Below are positions 6,088-6,847 of a stretch of DNA of 6,847 nt, in pieces. The stretch is from Pseudomonadota bacterium (GTDB lineage Bacteria; Pseudomonadota; Alphaproteobacteria; Rhizobiales; Aestuariivirgaceae), in NCBI GenBank assembly GCA_016522385.1, contig JAEKFU010000648.1, positions 1 through 6,847 of the forward strand, in the 5' to 3' direction. The position numbers and the translations under genes were made by a program. Position 1 is the stretch's first letter, and each line of letters starts with the position of its first letter. The notes beneath the pieces were generated by a model, which worked only from the letters and a program-made list of their open reading frames with translations, did not search any database and was not told the origin of the DNA.

Positions 6088-6729
6088 ATGTTGAAGCAAA
6101 CCTCAACACAGGCCCGCGGCACGAAAGTGCCACGGGTCACCCTTGCCCTGATTCTGACCATGCTGTTGTTGCAGCTACTGTCGCCATGGCTGTTCGGTCA
6201 TCTTGTCTATGATCGCCCTGCCATCTTGCGCGGTGAAGCCTGGCGGCTGGTCACCGGTCATCTGGTGCATCTCGACTGGAGCCACGTCACCGTTAACGCG
6301 ATTGCCCTGCTTTGTCTCGGCGGCCTGATCGAGACCGGGTCGGATGCCGGCCGCAGAACAGTCCTGGCAGGCCTCGGTATTGGTGTCGCGACAATTGGCT
6401 TCCTGTTAATCCTCTTTAGTCCGGCATCGGCCTTTTATGCCGGGCTGTCCGGTGCACTGAACACACTGTTCGCATTTGTATGCCTGCAATTCTATGCTCA
6501 GACTCGTCACTGGATTTGGCTTGGTCTGTTAATCGGCGATGCGGCAAAGATTGCCTGGGAAGCCGTCTCCGGCCCGATATTCACTTCCGCACTCGCCTGG
6601 CCACCCGAACCAATCGCCCATTTTGGAGGACTTTTGGCCGGAATTGCATTATTTGCCTGCCGGTCCATCAGGATCGCGCGCAAGTCCTGGTACTTTCCCT
6701 GGGCGGTGTGCCCTTTATTTCCGGCGTAA
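6088..6729 (+). CDS. Rhombosortase-type rhomboid intramembrane serine protease
   Basis: The product is 213 residues with about six hydrophobic segments (roughly 16-34, 66-83, 92-111, 118-135, 142-156 and 177-193), the compact six-helix bacterial rhomboid size. Rhomboid motifs are present: GEAWRLVTGHLVH (WR at 52-53, L1 loop), H66 and N70 in WSHVTVN, the catalytic serine S121 in GLSG (119-122) and the catalytic histidine H178 in AHFGGLLAG. Rhombosortases are the rhomboid subfamily that removes GlyGly-CTERM tails from exported proteins at the inner membrane; in Vibrio cholerae VesB is a processed substrate. The gene starts 12 nt after the VIT/vWA gene, which ends in just such a tail, so this is very probably its dedicated processing enzyme. 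The assignment to rhombosortase rather than a general rhomboid rests on length, motif style and this pairing. Probably co-transcribed under the same three operator-like sites. Confidence 0.88.
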   Translation: MLKQTSTQARGTKVPRVTLALILTMLLLQLLSPWLFGHLVYDRPAILRGEAWRLVTGHLVHLDWSHVTVNAIALLCLGGLIETGSDAGRRTVLAGLGIGVATIGFLLILFSPASAFYAGLSGALNTLFAFVCLQFYAQTRHWIWLGLLIGDAAKIAWEAVSGPIFTSALAWPPEPIAHFGGLLAGIALFACRSIRIARKSWYFPWAVCPLFPA

Positions 6730-6736
6730 GAACTAC

Positions 6737-6742
6737 TATATT
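6737..6742 (+). promoter_or_regulatory. Possible -10 element (TATATT) of the tmRNA gene
   Basis: TATATT lies seven bases before the hairpin that appears to begin the tmRNA acceptor piece, a suitable distance for a transcription start near 6749. The -35 region would fall inside the last codons of the rhomboid gene, where only a weak TTTATT (6714-6719, 17-base spacer) is visible. Confidence 0.35.
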
Positions 6743-6748
6743 TACTTT

Positions 6749-6832
6749 GCCGGTCTTCGGACCGGCTATGGCGATAAATAGCTGTCGTAATAAACTCATC
6801 GGACCCGGGGGCAGTACCCGGCACCTCCACCA
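6749..6832 (+). ncRNA. ssrA: tmRNA acceptor piece (circularly permuted, two-piece ssrA)
   Basis: The 3' end has a tRNA-like T-arm: stem CCGGG (6805-6809) and CCCGG (6817-6821) around the seven-base loop GGCAGTA. The 3' acceptor strand CACCTCC (6822-6828), discriminator A and encoded CCA (6830-6832) follow. The GGCAGTA loop in place of TTCGAAT-type loops is a feature I recall from permuted alphaproteobacterial tmRNAs. The 5' end is taken as the perfect stem GCCGGTC/GACCGGC with a TTCG tetraloop at 6749-6766, giving about 84 nt, close to the 82 nt known for the Caulobacter acceptor RNA. In the permuted gene order the acceptor piece precedes the coding piece, so bases 6833-6847 should be the removed spacer, and the tag-coding half lies beyond the window. 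tmRNA with SmpB rescues stalled ribosomes. The exact 5' end is inferred. Confidence 0.87.
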
Positions 6833-6847
6833 AATTCCGTTTCTCAC

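Noticed and set aside
6749..6766. GCCGGTC-TTCG-GACCGGC hairpin read as the terminator of the VIT/vWA-rhomboid operon
   Set aside because: No T-run follows. Its position about 80 nt before the CCA end fits a 5'-terminal helix of the tmRNA acceptor piece better.
6507..6833. Minus-strand reading frame of 108 codons across the right end, beginning MVEVPGTAPGS
   Set aside because: It is antisense to the tmRNA acceptor piece and to the end of the rhomboid gene. Its first codons are just the reverse of the T-arm and CCA end, a common false gene call at ssrA.

Overview
The window looks like chromosomal DNA of an alphaproteobacterium, most likely Hyphomicrobiales (Rhizobiales) or a close relative. 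The strongest clue is at the right edge: the acceptor half of a circularly permuted, two-piece tmRNA gene, with a seven-base GGCAGTA T-loop and an encoded CCA. GC is moderate, and the proteins have alphaproteobacterial-style signal peptides and Sel1/TPR tails. The genus cannot be fixed from this sequence.

Layout from left to right. (1) Positions 1-611 hold the 3' end of a gene whose product has a low-complexity Thr/Asn/Ala/Ser segment, built partly from a 30-bp tandem repeat, followed by a Sel1/TPR-like C-terminal domain. (2) Positions 718-1833 and 1919-3016 are two tandem paralogues. Each encodes a signal peptide, a LysM domain bracketed by two cysteines, a linker and a divergent family 3 solute-binding domain. 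No permease or ATPase gene is in view. A strong hairpin terminator at 3049-3082 closes this block. (3) Positions 3095-3700 (minus strand) encode a TetR-family regulator, divergent from the next gene. (4) The 236-bp intergenic region carries three copies of the palindrome TGAACnnnGTTCA, about three helical turns apart. (5) Positions 3937-6075 encode an exported VIT plus von Willebrand A protein with a complete MIDAS motif, ending in a GlyGly-CTERM-like tail (Gly-rich stretch, hydrophobic segment, Arg-rich end). (6) Positions 6088-6729, 12 nt downstream, encode a rhomboid-family intramembrane serine protease of the rhombosortase type. (7) From about 6749 to 6832 lies the ssrA acceptor piece.

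The most interesting unit is 3095-6729. It reads as a self-contained surface-display module: a TetR regulator, three matching operator-like sites, one cell-surface VIT/vWA adhesin-like substrate and its own dedicated C-terminal processing protease. Marine proteobacteria have a known arrangement in which a similar VIT/vWA protein pairs with a dedicated sortase. Here the sorting enzyme appears to be a rhomboid instead. The LysM/solute-binding pair is a second, separate envelope module that may bind a small ligand at the peptidoglycan layer. No link between the two modules is shown by the sequence beyond adjacency.
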